A DNA stretch of 64,000 nucleotides. Origin: Streptococcus himalayensis. GTDB lineage: Bacteria > Bacillota > Bacilli > Lactobacillales > Streptococcaceae. The stretch is taken from contig NZ_CP016953.1 of the NCBI RefSeq assembly GCF_001708305.1, positions 1,631,501 through 1,695,500 on the forward strand. Reading direction: 5' to 3'. Position 1 is the stretch's first letter; each line of letters starts with the position of its first letter. The notes beneath the pieces were generated by a model. The model saw nothing but the letters and a program-made list of their open reading frames with translations, ran no database searches and was not told where the DNA came from. Positions 44,443 to 54,298 of this stretch are shown one piece after another. Position numbers and translations under genes: made by a program.

Positions 44443-45432
44443 ATGAAATACATTATCAATCATAGCAATGATACAGCCTATAATATTGCTTTAGAAGAAT
44501 ATGCTTTCAAACAATTATTAGACGAGGACATGATTTTCCTACTTTGGATTAACAAGCCATCCATTATCGTAGGTCGTCATCAAAACACCATCGAGGAAAT
44601 CAATCGCGAGTTTGTTCGTGAAAATGGAATTGAGGTCGTCCGTCGAATTAGTGGTGGAGGTGCTGTTTATCACGATTACAACAACCTTAACTACACTATC
44701 ATTTCCAAAGAAACTGAAGATAAGGCCTTTGATTTCAAGAGTTTTTCGATTCCTGTTCTGAAAACTTTGGAGGCGTTAGGCGTGAAGGCAGAATTTACAG
44801 GTCGAAATGACTTGGAAATTGATGGAAAGAAATTCTGTGGCAATGCGCAAGCCTATATCAACGGACGTATCATGCACCATGGTTGCCTCTTATTTGATGT
44901 TGATTTATCCGTCCTCTCGAAAGCCCTCAAGGTTTCAAAGGATAAAATTGAGTCCAAAGGTGTCAAATCCGTTCGTGCCCGTGTAACCAATATTATCGAC
45001 GAATTACCTGAAAAGATTACCGTAGAAGAATTCCGAGACTTGCTCTTGGATTATATGAAAAAAGAATACCCAGATATGACGGAGTATGTATTTTCAGAGG
45101 ACGAGCTGGTGGCTATTCAAAAGAGCAAGAAAGAAAAGTTTGGCAATTGGGATTGGAATTATGGGAAATCTCCAGATTATAACATCAAGCGTGGGACTAA
45201 ATTCCTAAGTGGGAAAGTAGACATTTATGCCAACGTTGTGCAATCTCGCATTGAAAATCTCAAAATTTATGGTGATTTCTTTGGAATTGAAGATGTCGCA
45301 GCAGTAGAAGAAGTCGTAAAAGGCATTCCTTACGAACGAGAAAGCGTTCTTGAAGCACTTAAAAGCATTGATATTAGCAGGTATTTTGCTGGTATTAGCC
45401 GAGAAGAAATCGCAGAAGCCATTGTGGGGTGA
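44443..45432 (+). CDS. lplA: lipoate-protein ligase A
   Basis: Attaches free lipoate to the lipoyl lysine through lipoyl-AMP; here the natural client is Lys43 of the adjacent E3. The start is the ATG at 44443 after GGAGG; the frame upstream runs through a hairpin. The 329-residue protein has the conserved VRRISGGGAVYHDYNNLNY (about 67-85), the catalytic Lys region GRNDLEIDGKKFCGNAQ and a C-terminal accessory domain. It follows pdhD by 75 bases. Confidence 0.94.
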   Translation: MKYIINHSNDTAYNIALEEYAFKQLLDEDMIFLLWINKPSIIVGRHQNTIEEINREFVRENGIEVVRRISGGGAVYHDYNNLNYTIISKETEDKAFDFKSFSIPVLKTLEALGVKAEFTGRNDLEIDGKKFCGNAQAYINGRIMHHGCLLFDVDLSVLSKALKVSKDKIESKGVKSVRARVTNIIDELPEKITVEEFRDLLLDYMKKEYPDMTEYVFSEDELVAIQKSKKEKFGNWDWNYGKSPDYNIKRGTKFLSGKVDIYANVVQSRIENLKIYGDFFGIEDVAAVEEVVKGIPYERESVLEALKSIDISRYFAGISREEIAEAIVG

Positions 45433-45436
45433 TAGA

Positions 45437-45760
45437 ATGAAGATAACTGTTTTGATTACCTATAAAGGAAAAGGAGTTGCTGCCCAGCAGTTTGTCAGGG
45501 AAATGGAGCAAACAGGAATTGCAGACCGCATTCGCCAAGAAAAAGGAAATCTACGCTATGACTATTTTCGTCCTTTTGACGATGAGGAAAGTATTTTACT
45601 AGTCGATAGTTGGGAAAGTCAGGAAGCTTTGGATACTCATCATGCTTCTCCTATGATGGCTGAAATCATTCGCCTGCGTGAAAAGTATGACCTTCACATG
45701 ACTGTGGAACGCTATCGCTCAGATGCTGTTCCAGATCATGACTTAGATTTTATTCGATAG
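45437..45760 (+). CDS. ABM-domain protein, putative quinol monooxygenase
   Basis: A 107-residue single antibiotic-biosynthesis-monooxygenase domain protein. YDYFRPFDDEESILLVDSW and the following HHASPMMAEI fit the YgiN/ABM pattern (acceptor strand and His). It starts 4 bases after lplA at ATG 45437 with GGGTGAT as a weak Shine-Dalgarno, so it is likely translated with lplA. It is the second ABM protein in the window (see 31957-32598). Substrate unknown. Confidence 0.78.
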   Translation: MKITVLITYKGKGVAAQQFVREMEQTGIADRIRQEKGNLRYDYFRPFDDEESILLVDSWESQEALDTHHASPMMAEIIRLREKYDLHMTVERYRSDAVPDHDLDFIR

Positions 45761-45768
45761 GAGAGGGC

Positions 45769-46368
45769 ATGAAGGAAATGCAGATGGAGGACAAGGAGCT
45801 GTTACGTCAGCTTGATCGCCCTATTTGGATGCAAGGGTTAGGGTCTAGTTTATATATCTATTGGACAAAAAAAGCCTATGAAGACAATCGCACGTTTTGG
45901 AAAGATGCTGCTCCCCATGCTTTTCATTTTGGAATTGCTCTCGATGTTTTTTTGAGGGATTCTGGCAAGGAAAGTCTCGTTCTTATCGGCTATCAAGACC
46001 AAGCTATCAACTGGCAGAAGACAGAACTTCAGCATTTGGAGGATAAAATTGATAGTTTCTGCATCCTCTTTGCTGTAAAAAATCAGCAACTTTCTTATCA
46101 GCAAGCCGTTCAACTCTTGCAAACTAAGGAAGTCTATTTCTTGGAAACGGCTAAACACCAGCCTGTACAATTACAACGACAAACTGGAGAAGAATTTTAT
46201 CCAGCCATTCCTTGCTTTTTAAGTCGGGAAAGTGCGAAAGAGTTTCAATCAGAAGAGGAAGAAATTATCAAGCCCCTTCGCTTGCACCAATTAGCACGGC
46301 TCTCTCAACAACCGATACTGCTAGAACCCGATAAACCGTATGGAATTGAAGTTCAGCCGTTTTCATAA
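45769..46368 (+). CDS. protein of unknown function
   Basis: I do not recognise this 199-residue protein. It is soluble, Gln- and Leu-rich, with no signal peptide, membrane segment or Cys motif; one Trp-rich start (RPIWMQGLGSSLYIYWTKKA) and many Gln in the middle. AGGAG lies 7 bases before the ATG at 45769, and the gene follows the ABM gene by 8 bases, so it is a real gene in the tail of the pdh-lplA run. No enzyme motif can be seen. Confidence 0.6.
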   Translation: MKEMQMEDKELLRQLDRPIWMQGLGSSLYIYWTKKAYEDNRTFWKDAAPHAFHFGIALDVFLRDSGKESLVLIGYQDQAINWQKTELQHLEDKIDSFCILFAVKNQQLSYQQAVQLLQTKEVYFLETAKHQPVQLQRQTGEEFYPAIPCFLSRESAKEFQSEEEEIIKPLRLHQLARLSQQPILLEPDKPYGIEVQPFS

Positions 46369-46471
46369 TGCTGATTTTCTAAGAATGACAGATTGGCAAC
46401 TCTAGCCTCAAAGGTTAAGCCAGAAATGACTTCATTTCATGGGGTATCATCAAGCGATAAAGGAGGACATT

Positions 46472-47995
46472 ATGTCACATCATGTTTTGCAAAATGGGTC
46501 TGATATTCGTGGAATCGCGATTGCAACAGACGAATTAGCCGTCAACCTCACCCCTGCTGCCGTGATTAAAATCGTACATGGCTTGGTTCATTGGCTGTGT
46601 CAAGACGAGACCCTTCATAAGGTCTATCAAGAAGGCCAGTTAACGATTGGAATTGGTCGTGATAGCCGACTTAGCGGCCCTAGTTTAGTTGAGGCCTTTA
46701 CAAAAGAAGCTGTCCGCTTGGGAATACAAGTCATTGATTTTGGTCTCGCAACGACCCCAGCCCTTTTTATGAGCACACAGTATGAGGAATTTTCATGCCA
46801 TGCTGGTGTTATGGTAACAGCGAGCCACCTGCCTTATTACTTTAATGGGATTAAAATCTTCAGCCAAAAAGGCGGTGCAGAGCATGAGGATATTGCTTTT
46901 ATCCTAGAAAATGACGAAGTATTACCTACCCAGGAAAATGGAACAGTTCGTTCAGAGGATTTGTTGACACCGTACGCAGCCGATTTGGTTGGAAAAATCC
47001 GCTTGGCAAATCAAGGGAAAGAAGAACCATTAAAAGGATTACACATCATTGTAGATGCAGGAAATGGAGCCGGAGGTTTCTTTGCGGATAAGGTCTTACG
47101 AGTTTTGGGAGCAAATACAAATGGTTCTCAATTTCTTGAACCAGACGGGACCTTCCCAAATCATATCCCAAATCCAGATAACAAGGAAGCTATGGCAAGT
47201 ATTCAAGCAGCAGTCCTTAAACATCAAGCTGACTTAGGCATTATCTTTGATACGGATGTAGACCGTGCTGCCTTGGTCACTCAATCAGGAGAGATTTTAA
47301 ATCGGAATAATCTCATTGCCGTTCTCAGCCAAATCATTTTACAAGAACACCCTGGAACAAGCATTGTAACCAATTCCCCAACTTCTGAGCATTTGAAACG
47401 CTTCATTGAAGAATTAGGTGGTAAACAGATTCGCTATATTTCGGGTTATCGCAATGTCATCAATAAGGCAATTCACACCAATCAAGAAGGGATTGATTGT
47501 CAACTGGCGATTGAAACATCTGGCCATGCTGCCTTTAAGGAAAATTATTTCCTTGATGATGGAACCTACGCCGCAGCCAAAATTCTTATGCTCTTGCCAT
47601 GTTTACAAGCAGAAGGCCGGAGCTTGGATGATTTAATTGCCCGGTTGAAACAGCCCGTAGAAACACAAGAAGTCCGCTTTAAACTAGAAGTGCCTGATTA
47701 TCGCGCATTAGGCGAGCAAGTGATTGCGGACTTACAAGCACAAACGATTGACGGCTTTCACTTTAATCCAGAAAACGAAGAAGGAGTGCGTTTTGATGTC
47801 ACCTCGCCATACGGAGATGGCTGGTTCTTACTGAGAATGAGTCTTCACGAACCTTTGTTGGTACTTCAAGTGGAAAACGATCAAGCAGGCTACATTGTTC
47901 CAATCCTCAAGCGCTTATCTGCATTTTTAACGACCTATCCTTTGGTCAATCAAGTTCAACTACAAGCTCTCATCCATCAAGCTTATACTCAATAA
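46472..47995 (+). CDS. phosphohexomutase (phosphomannomutase/phosphoglucomutase)
   Basis: A 507-residue alpha-D-phosphohexomutase, distinct from the long PgmA at 17520. The phosphoserine is Ser118 in VTASHLPYYFNGIK, where LPYYF replaces the usual NPPEYN. The metal loop is FDTDVDRAALV, and a diverged C-terminal phosphate-binding region is present. Plants and some bacteria have similar forms. It may act on mannose, glucose or another hexose phosphate. I start at ATG 46472 after AAAGGAGG; there is an upstream in-frame ATG without one. Confidence 0.87.
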   Translation: MSHHVLQNGSDIRGIAIATDELAVNLTPAAVIKIVHGLVHWLCQDETLHKVYQEGQLTIGIGRDSRLSGPSLVEAFTKEAVRLGIQVIDFGLATTPALFMSTQYEEFSCHAGVMVTASHLPYYFNGIKIFSQKGGAEHEDIAFILENDEVLPTQENGTVRSEDLLTPYAADLVGKIRLANQGKEEPLKGLHIIVDAGNGAGGFFADKVLRVLGANTNGSQFLEPDGTFPNHIPNPDNKEAMASIQAAVLKHQADLGIIFDTDVDRAALVTQSGEILNRNNLIAVLSQIILQEHPGTSIVTNSPTSEHLKRFIEELGGKQIRYISGYRNVINKAIHTNQEGIDCQLAIETSGHAAFKENYFLDDGTYAAAKILMLLPCLQAEGRSLDDLIARLKQPVETQEVRFKLEVPDYRALGEQVIADLQAQTIDGFHFNPENEEGVRFDVTSPYGDGWFLLRMSLHEPLLVLQVENDQAGYIVPILKRLSAFLTTYPLVNQVQLQALIHQAYTQ

Positions 47996-48089
47996 AAATA
48001 AAAATTAGCATTTTTACTACTCTCTTATATGGTTCAGACATAAACCTCCTATTTTTTTATTACTATCTATTGCATTTACTGAAAGAGTG

Positions 48090-48177
48090 TCCTGTTTAAC
48101 TCATTTAGTTCTCTACATTTTAAGACAAAAATAAATAGGTTTATATAAAAAGGCTATTTTTGAAATTAAATGAGTAT
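48090..48177 (-). repeat. MITE-like repeat, family B, copy 2
   Basis: Read on the minus strand it begins ATACTCATTTAATTTCAAAA then AATAGCCTTTTTATATAAAC, matching the copy at 16324 along most of its length. The first 24 bases are identical to the copy that ends at 60745. It lies in the 533-bp gap between the phosphohexomutase and mntE. Confidence 0.6.
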
Positions 48178-48203
48178 TAGTTTATTTTTCTGATAAGAGT
48201 AAA

Positions 48204-48500
48204 AAGAGGCTAAGACAAAAGTCTGATTAGAAAAGTAAAAACGAACAAAGGAAGAGTTAAAATCTTAAACCTCTCTCTTTGTTCGCTTTTTGTATCTATT
48301 TTAGTAAAAGATACTATATGAAAGTATAGAATTTCTAGCGTGAAAATCTTTTTATACGTAATTTTCCAGATTACATTATGTTGAGGGTGAGTGCATCACT
48401 CTCATCCTGGTTTGTCCCAGTCTCTTTGATTTTTATAGAGTATCAACCAAAAGCGAACAAGCCATTTTTTCTTATCATAATTCTAACTTTGCTCGCTTTT
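48204..48500. repeat. composite inverted-repeat region with two CGAACAA hairpins
   Basis: AGAGGCTAAGACAAAAGTC at 48206 and, inverted, a related GACTGGGACAAACCAGG at 48411-48427 face each other. Hairpin 1 (48237-48292) pairs CGAACAAAG with CTTTGTTCG and ends in CTTTTTG. Hairpin 2 (48440-48500) pairs AAAAGCGAACAA with TTGCTCGCTTTT. The unit GAGGCTGGGACAAAAGTC with CGAACAAA stems is frequent near streptococcal gene ends. Hairpin 1 may end the phosphohexomutase transcript and hairpin 2 that of mntE. Confidence 0.5.
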
Positions 48501-48528
48501 TATGTGTTTAAGTGTTAAGAAATGCTTG

Positions 48529-49731
48529 TCAGAGGTGTATATCCTTGGAATGTTTTTTGGTTTGTTGATGAAAAACAAGTTGCCAAGTCTCATGTCGTCT
48601 CCAAATGCTTGTGTGTAAAATATCGTTGAGTTCATAGCGAACGAGCTTGGTTTTTTGACTGATGGAGGTTAGTTCAAACTGATGAATAGGACAGGGGCGT
48701 CCTTTGGCCTCTTGAAAGGCTTTCTTGTCAAGTTCTTTACCGTCGTGCTCGACTGAGAGAAAATCAGGTGCCAGTAATTCGTCTAATTCCATGCCTTGTT
48801 CCACTAGTTGCTCTCTCAAAAATAATTTCTTGCGGACATTACTAGGAATTTCATCATCAGGAATGGGGGCTGGTTCGATATGAATATCGATGTCAAACAC
48901 ACCAAAACGGTCTTGGAGCATGGACTCTACTTGGTCTGCAACCGCATGACTTTCATAGACAGATAAGTCAGGATTCATTTCCAAAATCAAATCCAGATAA
49001 ATATTGCTGCCATAGGTTCGCCCTCTTTGGGATTTAACCTTGGAAATTTTAGGTATTTCTAAAATGGCTGTTTCATATTCTTTTAGGAGATCTTGATCAA
49101 AGCCGTCAGACAAACTAAAGGAACTTTCGATAAAAATTTCATAGGCTGTTTTGAGGATAAAGAAGGTGATGACAATAGCGACTAGTTTATCAATAATCGG
49201 AAAATGAAGGGAACTAGCGATGATTGCTAGACTGGTTCCAAGGGAGGTTACGACATCGGAAAGATTGTCTTTGGCCGCAGCTTCTAAGGCCTTAGAATGG
49301 GTTCTTTTGGCTAATTGTTTATTGTATAGATAAACGCCAGACATAATCAGAGCAGAGAGCAAACCGACACAAGCTCCAAGTGGGTCAATAACTGTTTCTT
49401 GATTGGAAATGATTTTACGAACTGTTTCAATGAGGACATCGAACCCTACAAAAAACATGAGAAAAGAAGTAACCAGACTAGCCAAGTCCTCGATTTTCCA
49501 ATGGCCAAATTTATGGTCGTGGTCGGCTGGCTTTCTTGCCATCCGAAGGCCAATCAAAACGGCAATATTAGCGATAATATCAGATACATTGTTAAAACCG
49601 TCGGCTGTCAAACTAGACGACTGCAGGAGATTTCCAGCAATCAATTTGGCTGTTGACAAAAGTAGGTAGGTGCCTATGGCAAGGATAGCTCCCCGTTCTG
49701 CTAATTTTAGATTGGTGGTCGATTTATTCAT
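48529..49731 (-). CDS. mntE: cation diffusion facilitator, manganese exporter MntE type
   Basis: Exports divalent metal, most likely Mn2+, across the membrane. The 400-residue protein (start ATG 49731, AAAGGA upstream) has six transmembrane segments, with metal-site residues in SLTADGFNNVSDI (TM2) and AAKDNLSDVVTSLG (TM5). DHDHKFGHWKIEDL follows TM2. The cytoplasmic domain with SKVKSQRGRTYGSNIYLDL and a long C-terminal extension match what I recall of pneumococcal MntE. Other CDF proteins export zinc; the Asn-Asp TM2 and length favour MntE. Confidence 0.87.
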   Translation of the reverse strand: MNKSTTNLKLAERGAILAIGTYLLLSTAKLIAGNLLQSSSLTADGFNNVSDIIANIAVLIGLRMARKPADHDHKFGHWKIEDLASLVTSFLMFFVGFDVLIETVRKIISNQETVIDPLGACVGLLSALIMSGVYLYNKQLAKRTHSKALEAAAKDNLSDVVTSLGTSLAIIASSLHFPIIDKLVAIVITFFILKTAYEIFIESSFSLSDGFDQDLLKEYETAILEIPKISKVKSQRGRTYGSNIYLDLILEMNPDLSVYESHAVADQVESMLQDRFGVFDIDIHIEPAPIPDDEIPSNVRKKLFLREQLVEQGMELDELLAPDFLSVEHDGKELDKKAFQEAKGRPCPIHQFELTSISQKTKLVRYELNDILHTSIWRRHETWQLVFHQQTKKHSKDIHL

Positions 49732-49753
49732 GAGATTTCCTTTCAGAAAGACT

Positions 49754-49782
49754 ATTATAGCGCTTTTAACTGATTTTTTCAA
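49754..49782 (-). promoter_or_regulatory. mntE promoter
   Basis: On the minus strand: TTGAAA (49782-49777), 17-bp spacer, TATAAT (49759-49754). Confidence 0.7.
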
Positions 49783-49882
49783 TGATGGCTGCTAGGGTTT
49801 CCAGTCTTCGGTTTGAAGGAGCACTCGTGGAGATTGATAGATAAAATAGCTAATATTTTAGTTTGAAAGAACATGTCCATCT

Positions 49883-49911
49883 TTTTCATTTTGCTTGATT
49901 TTTGGTATAAT
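49883..49911 (+). promoter_or_regulatory. pcrA promoter
   Basis: TTTTCA (49883-49888), 17-bp spacer, extended -10 TGG-TATAAT (49906-49911). Confidence 0.65.
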
Positions 49912-49941
49912 AGAGGAATTGAGAGAAAACGAGGAGAGAAG

Positions 49942-52200
49942 ATGAATCCTTTATTAACTGGAATGAATAATCGACAAGCAGAGGCAGTTCAAACGACGGA
50001 AGGCCCGCTTCTAATCATGGCTGGAGCTGGTTCAGGAAAGACCCGTGTCCTGACCCATCGTATTGCCTATTTAATTGATGAGAAGATGGTCAATCCGTGG
50101 AATATTTTGGCCATTACCTTTACCAATAAAGCGGCACGGGAGATGAAAGAACGGGCTTTTGCACTCAACCCTGCAACGCAAGATTGCTTGATTGCGACCT
50201 TTCACTCCATGTGTGTGAGAATTTTGCGTCGAGATGCGGATCATATTGGCTACAATCGAAACTTTACGATTGTAGATCCTGGGGAGCAACGGAGCTTGAT
50301 GAAGCGGATTTTGAAAAATCTGAATCTCGATCCGAAAAAATGGAATGAACGGGCGATTTTAGGTACGATTTCCAATGCGAAAAATGATTTGATTGATGAT
50401 GTGGCTTATGCGGCGCAGGCAGGCGATTTGTATACAGACATCGTTGCCAAGTGTTACACAGAATATCAAAAGGAGCTGCGTCAGTCGGAGGCGGTGGACT
50501 TTGATGACCTCATCATGCTGACCCTCCGCTTATTTGATAAAAATCCTGAGGTGCTTTTGCATTATCAACAGCGGTATCAGTATATCCATGTCGATGAATA
50601 CCAAGACACCAACCACGCCCAGTATCAGCTGGTCCGCCTTTTGGCGAGTCGTTTTAAAAATATCTGTGTCGTTGGGGATGCCGATCAGTCGATTTACGGC
50701 TGGCGTGGGGCGGATATGCAAAATATCTTGGATTTTGAAAAGGATTATCCAGAGAGCAAGGTTGTTTTGTTGGAGGAAAATTACCGTTCAACCAAGACCA
50801 TTTTGCAAGCAGCTAATGAAGTCATTCAGCACAACCAAAATCGTCGTCCTAAAAATCTCTGGACTCAAAATCAAGAGGGAGAGAAAATTCGCTATTATCG
50901 TGCGAATGACGAACAAGACGAGGCTGTTTTTATTGCGAAAACGATCGAAGAATGGCATCGGACTAAGAATAAGCCGTTTAAAGATTTTGCGGTTCTTTAC
51001 CGTACCAATGCCCAGTCTCGGACGATTGAGGAGGCACTGCTCAAGTCCAATATTCCCTATACCATGGTGGGGGGAACCAAATTCTATAGCCGTAAGGAAA
51101 TTCGTGACGTCATTGCTTATTTGAACCTGATTGCCAATCCGAGTGATAACCTCAGTTTTGAGCGTGTCGTGAATGAACCCAAGCGAGGAATTGGACCTGG
51201 AACGGTTGAAAAATTACGTAGTTTTGCTCAAGGAAGAGGAATTTCCCTGCTAGATGCGGCAAATGATGTGATGAGCTCTGGTATTAAAGGAAAAACAGCT
51301 CAAGCCATCTGGGATTTTGCAAGCTTATTGCTAGAGGCTCGGGAGAATTTGGAAACCTTGACCATTACTGAGTTGGTGGAGCTAGTACTGGATAAGAGCG
51401 GCTATTCTCTCGCTCTTTCGATGCAAAATACTCTAGAGAGCCAAGCTCGTTTAGAAAATATCCGAGAATTTCTTTCTGTGACGAAGCATTTTGATGAAAC
51501 CAATCAGGGGGAGGCAGACGAGACGGGGCTGGATCGTTTGAGCCGTTTTCTGATTGATTTGGCCCTGATTGCGGATACAGACGATGGAGGGATGGTGGAG
51601 ACATCGGAAGTGACCCTCATGACTCTCCATGCCGCAAAAGGTTTGGAATTCCCCATTGTTTTTTTGATTGGTATGGAAGAAAATGTATTTCCGCTTAGCC
51701 GAGCAGCCGAAGACGAGGATGAATTGGAAGAGGAACGCCGTCTAGCCTATGTGGGTATTACACGGGCAGAGGAGGAATTGTACCTAACCAATGCTAACTC
51801 ACGGCTTTTGTTTGGACGGACGAATTACAACCGCCCTAGCCGATTTTTAACGGAGATTAGCTCTGATTTATTGGATTATCAAGGCTTGGCTCGCCCAGCA
51901 AATACTGCCTTTAAAGCAAGTTATAGTAAAGGAAAATCTGTCCAGTTTGGCAAAGGCATGAGCCTGCAAGAAGCATTGCAGAGTCGAAAAGCAGGTGTTC
52001 AGATTGCTGGGATGAATCAGGCAAGTCATCAAAGGTCCGAAAATTGGCAGGTTGGCGATATTGCCTCTCATAAGAAATGGGGCGAAGGAGTTGTCCTTGA
52101 AGTCTCTGGTAGCGGAGCCACGCAAGAGCTCAAAATCAATTTCCCAGACGTTGGTTTGAAAAAGTTGCTCGCCAGTGTTGCACCAATTGAGAAAAAGTAG
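49942..52200 (+). CDS. pcrA: ATP-dependent DNA helicase PcrA
   Basis: UvrD-type 3'-5' helicase acting in excision repair, plasmid rolling-circle replication and clearing of RecA filaments. I start at ATG 49942 after GAGGAGAGAA, giving 752 residues. Motifs: Q and Walker A ([17 protein letters not shown] at 28-34), motif [10 protein letters not shown], motif [17 protein letters not shown], motif [10 protein letters not shown], motif [15 protein letters not shown] and motif [15 protein letters not shown]. The C-terminus has the PcrA Tudor-like part ([20 protein letters not shown]) that binds RNA polymerase. Confidence 0.96.
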   Translation: MNPLLTGMNNRQAEAVQTTEGPLLIMAGAGSGKTRVLTHRIAYLIDEKMVNPWNILAITFTNKAAREMKERAFALNPATQDCLIATFHSMCVRILRRDADHIGYNRNFTIVDPGEQRSLMKRILKNLNLDPKKWNERAILGTISNAKNDLIDDVAYAAQAGDLYTDIVAKCYTEYQKELRQSEAVDFDDLIMLTLRLFDKNPEVLLHYQQRYQYIHVDEYQDTNHAQYQLVRLLASRFKNICVVGDADQSIYGWRGADMQNILDFEKDYPESKVVLLEENYRSTKTILQAANEVIQHNQNRRPKNLWTQNQEGEKIRYYRANDEQDEAVFIAKTIEEWHRTKNKPFKDFAVLYRTNAQSRTIEEALLKSNIPYTMVGGTKFYSRKEIRDVIAYLNLIANPSDNLSFERVVNEPKRGIGPGTVEKLRSFAQGRGISLLDAANDVMSSGIKGKTAQAIWDFASLLLEARENLETLTITELVELVLDKSGYSLALSMQNTLESQARLENIREFLSVTKHFDETNQGEADETGLDRLSRFLIDLALIADTDDGGMVETSEVTLMTLHAAKGLEFPIVFLIGMEENVFPLSRAAEDEDELEEERRLAYVGITRAEEELYLTNANSRLLFGRTNYNRPSRFLTEISSDLLDYQGLARPANTAFKASYSKGKSVQFGKGMSLQEALQSRKAGVQIAGMNQASHQRSENWQVGDIASHKKWGEGVVLEVSGSGATQELKINFPDVGLKKLLASVAPIEKK

Positions 52201-52252
52201 AACTTGCCAGATTCTTGCTATTTGAAACATGGCAAGAGTGGAAAAAATATGC

Positions 52253-52258
52253 TATAAT
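52253..52258 (+). promoter_or_regulatory. extended -10 of the DUF1149-degV-dapB-cca operon
   Basis: TGC-TATAAT, 33 bp before the DUF1149 start. The -35 is poor. Confidence 0.55.
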
Positions 52259-52291
52259 ACTAGCAACGTATATTTTTAGGAGAGTACAGAA

Positions 52292-52666
52292 ATGGAACTA
52301 AAACGCGAAAAAGAATTTGTCAGTCAATATCACTATGATGCCCGCAATTTTGAGTGGGAGCGTGATAATGGAACACCAGAAACCAAGGTGGATGTGAATT
52401 TTCAACTCTTGGAGCAAAATAAGGAAAGCAACCAAACTTCTATCGTCGTGATTTTAAGTTTTATGATTGTTTTTGATGCCTTTGTCATCAGTGGAACTAT
52501 TTCGCAGGTCAATCATGTCCTTGGACGCATTGTCAATGAACCGAGCGAATTCAATAAAGACGAGGTCGAATTGCTTGCAAACCCAAGCCTTTCTATGCTA
52601 AATCGGTTGACCTACGAAGTTACCGAAATCGCCCTCGATTTACCAGGAATCAATTTGGAGTTTTAA
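52292..52666 (+). CDS. DUF1149 family protein
   Basis: A 124-residue soluble protein starting MELKREKEFVSQYHYDARNF, which matches the DUF1149 family of streptococci and lactococci. Its beta-rich make-up resembles SecB-like chaperone folds, but I cannot show this. GGAGAG lies upstream. It is the first gene of a five-gene operon with degV, dapB, cca and an ABC-F ATPase, an order kept in other streptococci; no function is known. Confidence 0.85.
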   Translation: MELKREKEFVSQYHYDARNFEWERDNGTPETKVDVNFQLLEQNKESNQTSIVVILSFMIVFDAFVISGTISQVNHVLGRIVNEPSEFNKDEVELLANPSLSMLNRLTYEVTEIALDLPGINLEF

Positions 52667-52669
52667 TTC

Positions 52670-53527
52670 ATGAAATTAGCCGTCATTACGGATTCATCCG
52701 CATTTTTAGACGCCGAAATCGCCCCAAACAGCGATTTATATATTCTTGACATTCCCGTTGTGATTGATGGACAAGAATACATCGAAGGAAAGAACCTCAC
52801 CGCGAGCGAATTTTACGAAAAAATGGCTCTTGCGAAGAACCTTCCTAAGACCAGCCAACCAAGTGTAGCACGTTTGGAAGAGATTTTAACCCAGTGTGAA
52901 AAAGAGGGCTATACTCATGTGATTGGCTTGTTCCTCTCTTCAGGGATTTCAGGTTTTTATCAAAATATCCAATATTTAAAAGACGAATTTAAAGGGATGA
53001 CCATTGCCTTTCCTGATAGTAAGATTACCTCAGCACCCCTTGGTATGATGGTGGGAAATATCTTAAAACGCTATGACGCAGGTCGTTCGTTTGAGGAAAT
53101 TTTGGCAAAGTTAGAACAAGAAATAAGCGGTACAACTGCCTTTATTATGGTGGATGATTTGAACCACTTGGTCAAAGGTGGTCGCTTGTCCAATGGAGCT
53201 GCGCTTTTAGGAAATCTTCTTAGCATCAAGCCGATTTTATGTTTTACGGATGAAGGAAAGATTGAAGTATACGAGAAAGTTCGTACAGAGAAAAAAGCTG
53301 TCAAGCGTTTATTGGAAATTTTACAAGAACAGACGCAACAGGGGCGTTATCAGATTGCTGTGATTCATGCCAATGCACCGCAAAAAGCTGAAGAATTTAA
53401 ACAAATGCTACAAGAAAATGGTACTGCCAATGAGTTGCCGATTGTATCCTTGGGTTCTGTCATTGGAACGCACGTGGGTGAGGGGGCAATTGCTTTTGGT
53501 ATTTCGCCGATTATTGACGAGGAGTAG
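52670..53527 (+). CDS. DegV family fatty-acid-binding protein
   Basis: A 285-residue DegV (FakB-like) protein. The family binds one fatty acid and presents it to the kinase FakA for phosphorylation and entry to phospholipid synthesis. N-terminal [10 protein letters not shown] and the [13 protein letters not shown] segment (about 61-73) include the Thr-Ser pair that holds the carboxylate; [21 protein letters not shown] in the middle is conserved. Streptococci have several DegV proteins with different fatty-acid preferences; this one cannot be assigned. It starts 3 bases after the DUF1149 gene. Confidence 0.9.
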   Translation: MKLAVITDSSAFLDAEIAPNSDLYILDIPVVIDGQEYIEGKNLTASEFYEKMALAKNLPKTSQPSVARLEEILTQCEKEGYTHVIGLFLSSGISGFYQNIQYLKDEFKGMTIAFPDSKITSAPLGMMVGNILKRYDAGRSFEEILAKLEQEISGTTAFIMVDDLNHLVKGGRLSNGAALLGNLLSIKPILCFTDEGKIEVYEKVRTEKKAVKRLLEILQEQTQQGRYQIAVIHANAPQKAEEFKQMLQENGTANELPIVSLGSVIGTHVGEGAIAFGISPIIDEE

Positions 53528-53530
53528 GAG

Positions 53531-54298
53531 ATGACGATTCAGGTAATTATCGCCGGATTTAAAGGAAAGATGGGGCAAGCGGCCTATAAAATGGTTGTTG
53601 AAGATCCTAATTTGGAGTTGGTAGGATTGCTCGATCCTTTTACAGAAGAGACAGAACTTGCTGGAGTTCCCGTTTTTAAGCATAAGGAAGATCTGGCTCA
53701 ACTGTCAGCAGATGTGTGGGTGGATTTTACCACTCCAAAGGTAGCCTATGAAAATACGCGTTTTGCCTTAGAAAACGGCTTTGCACCAGTGGTCGGAACA
53801 ACGGGCTTTACTTCTGAGGAGATTACAGAATTAACCGCCTTATCAGCTGAGAAAGGGCTCGGTGGTTTAATCGCCCCAAACTTTGCAATTGGAGCGATTT
53901 TACTCATGCAATTTGCTACGCAGGCAGCCAAATATTTCCCAAATGTCGAAATCATTGAGCTGCACCATGACCAGAAAAAGGATGCTCCGAGTGGAACAGC
54001 CATTAAGACCGCAGAATTGATGAGTCAGGTTCGCACAAGCCAGTCACAGGGATTGGCAGATGAAGAAGAACTGATAGAGGGGGCGCGTGGAGCAGACTTT
54101 GATGGAATGCGTATTCACAGTGTTCGCCTACCGGGTTTGGTTGCCCACCAAGAAGTGATTTTTGGAAGTCAGGGCGAAGGCTTAACCTTACGCCATGATT
54201 CGTATGACCGTACGTCCTTTATGACAGGAGTTAACTTGGCGATTAAGGAAGTTGTGAAACGGGACCAATTGGTCTATGGATTGGAACATTTACTATGA
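53531..54298 (+). CDS. dapB: 4-hydroxy-tetrahydrodipicolinate reductase
   Basis: NAD(P)H-dependent step of the lysine pathway. The 255-residue protein has the N-terminal [10 protein letters not shown] dinucleotide loop, VGTTGF, and the signature [16 protein letters not shown] with the catalytic His pair and Lys. Pneumococcal-type peptidoglycan uses L-lysine, so this feeds both protein and wall synthesis. It lies 3 bases after degV and overlaps cca by 4 bases. Confidence 0.95.
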   Translation: MTIQVIIAGFKGKMGQAAYKMVVEDPNLELVGLLDPFTEETELAGVPVFKHKEDLAQLSADVWVDFTTPKVAYENTRFALENGFAPVVGTTGFTSEEITELTALSAEKGLGGLIAPNFAIGAILLMQFATQAAKYFPNVEIIELHHDQKKDAPSGTAIKTAELMSQVRTSQSQGLADEEELIEGARGADFDGMRIHSVRLPGLVAHQEVIFGSQGEGLTLRHDSYDRTSFMTGVNLAIKEVVKRDQLVYGLEHLL

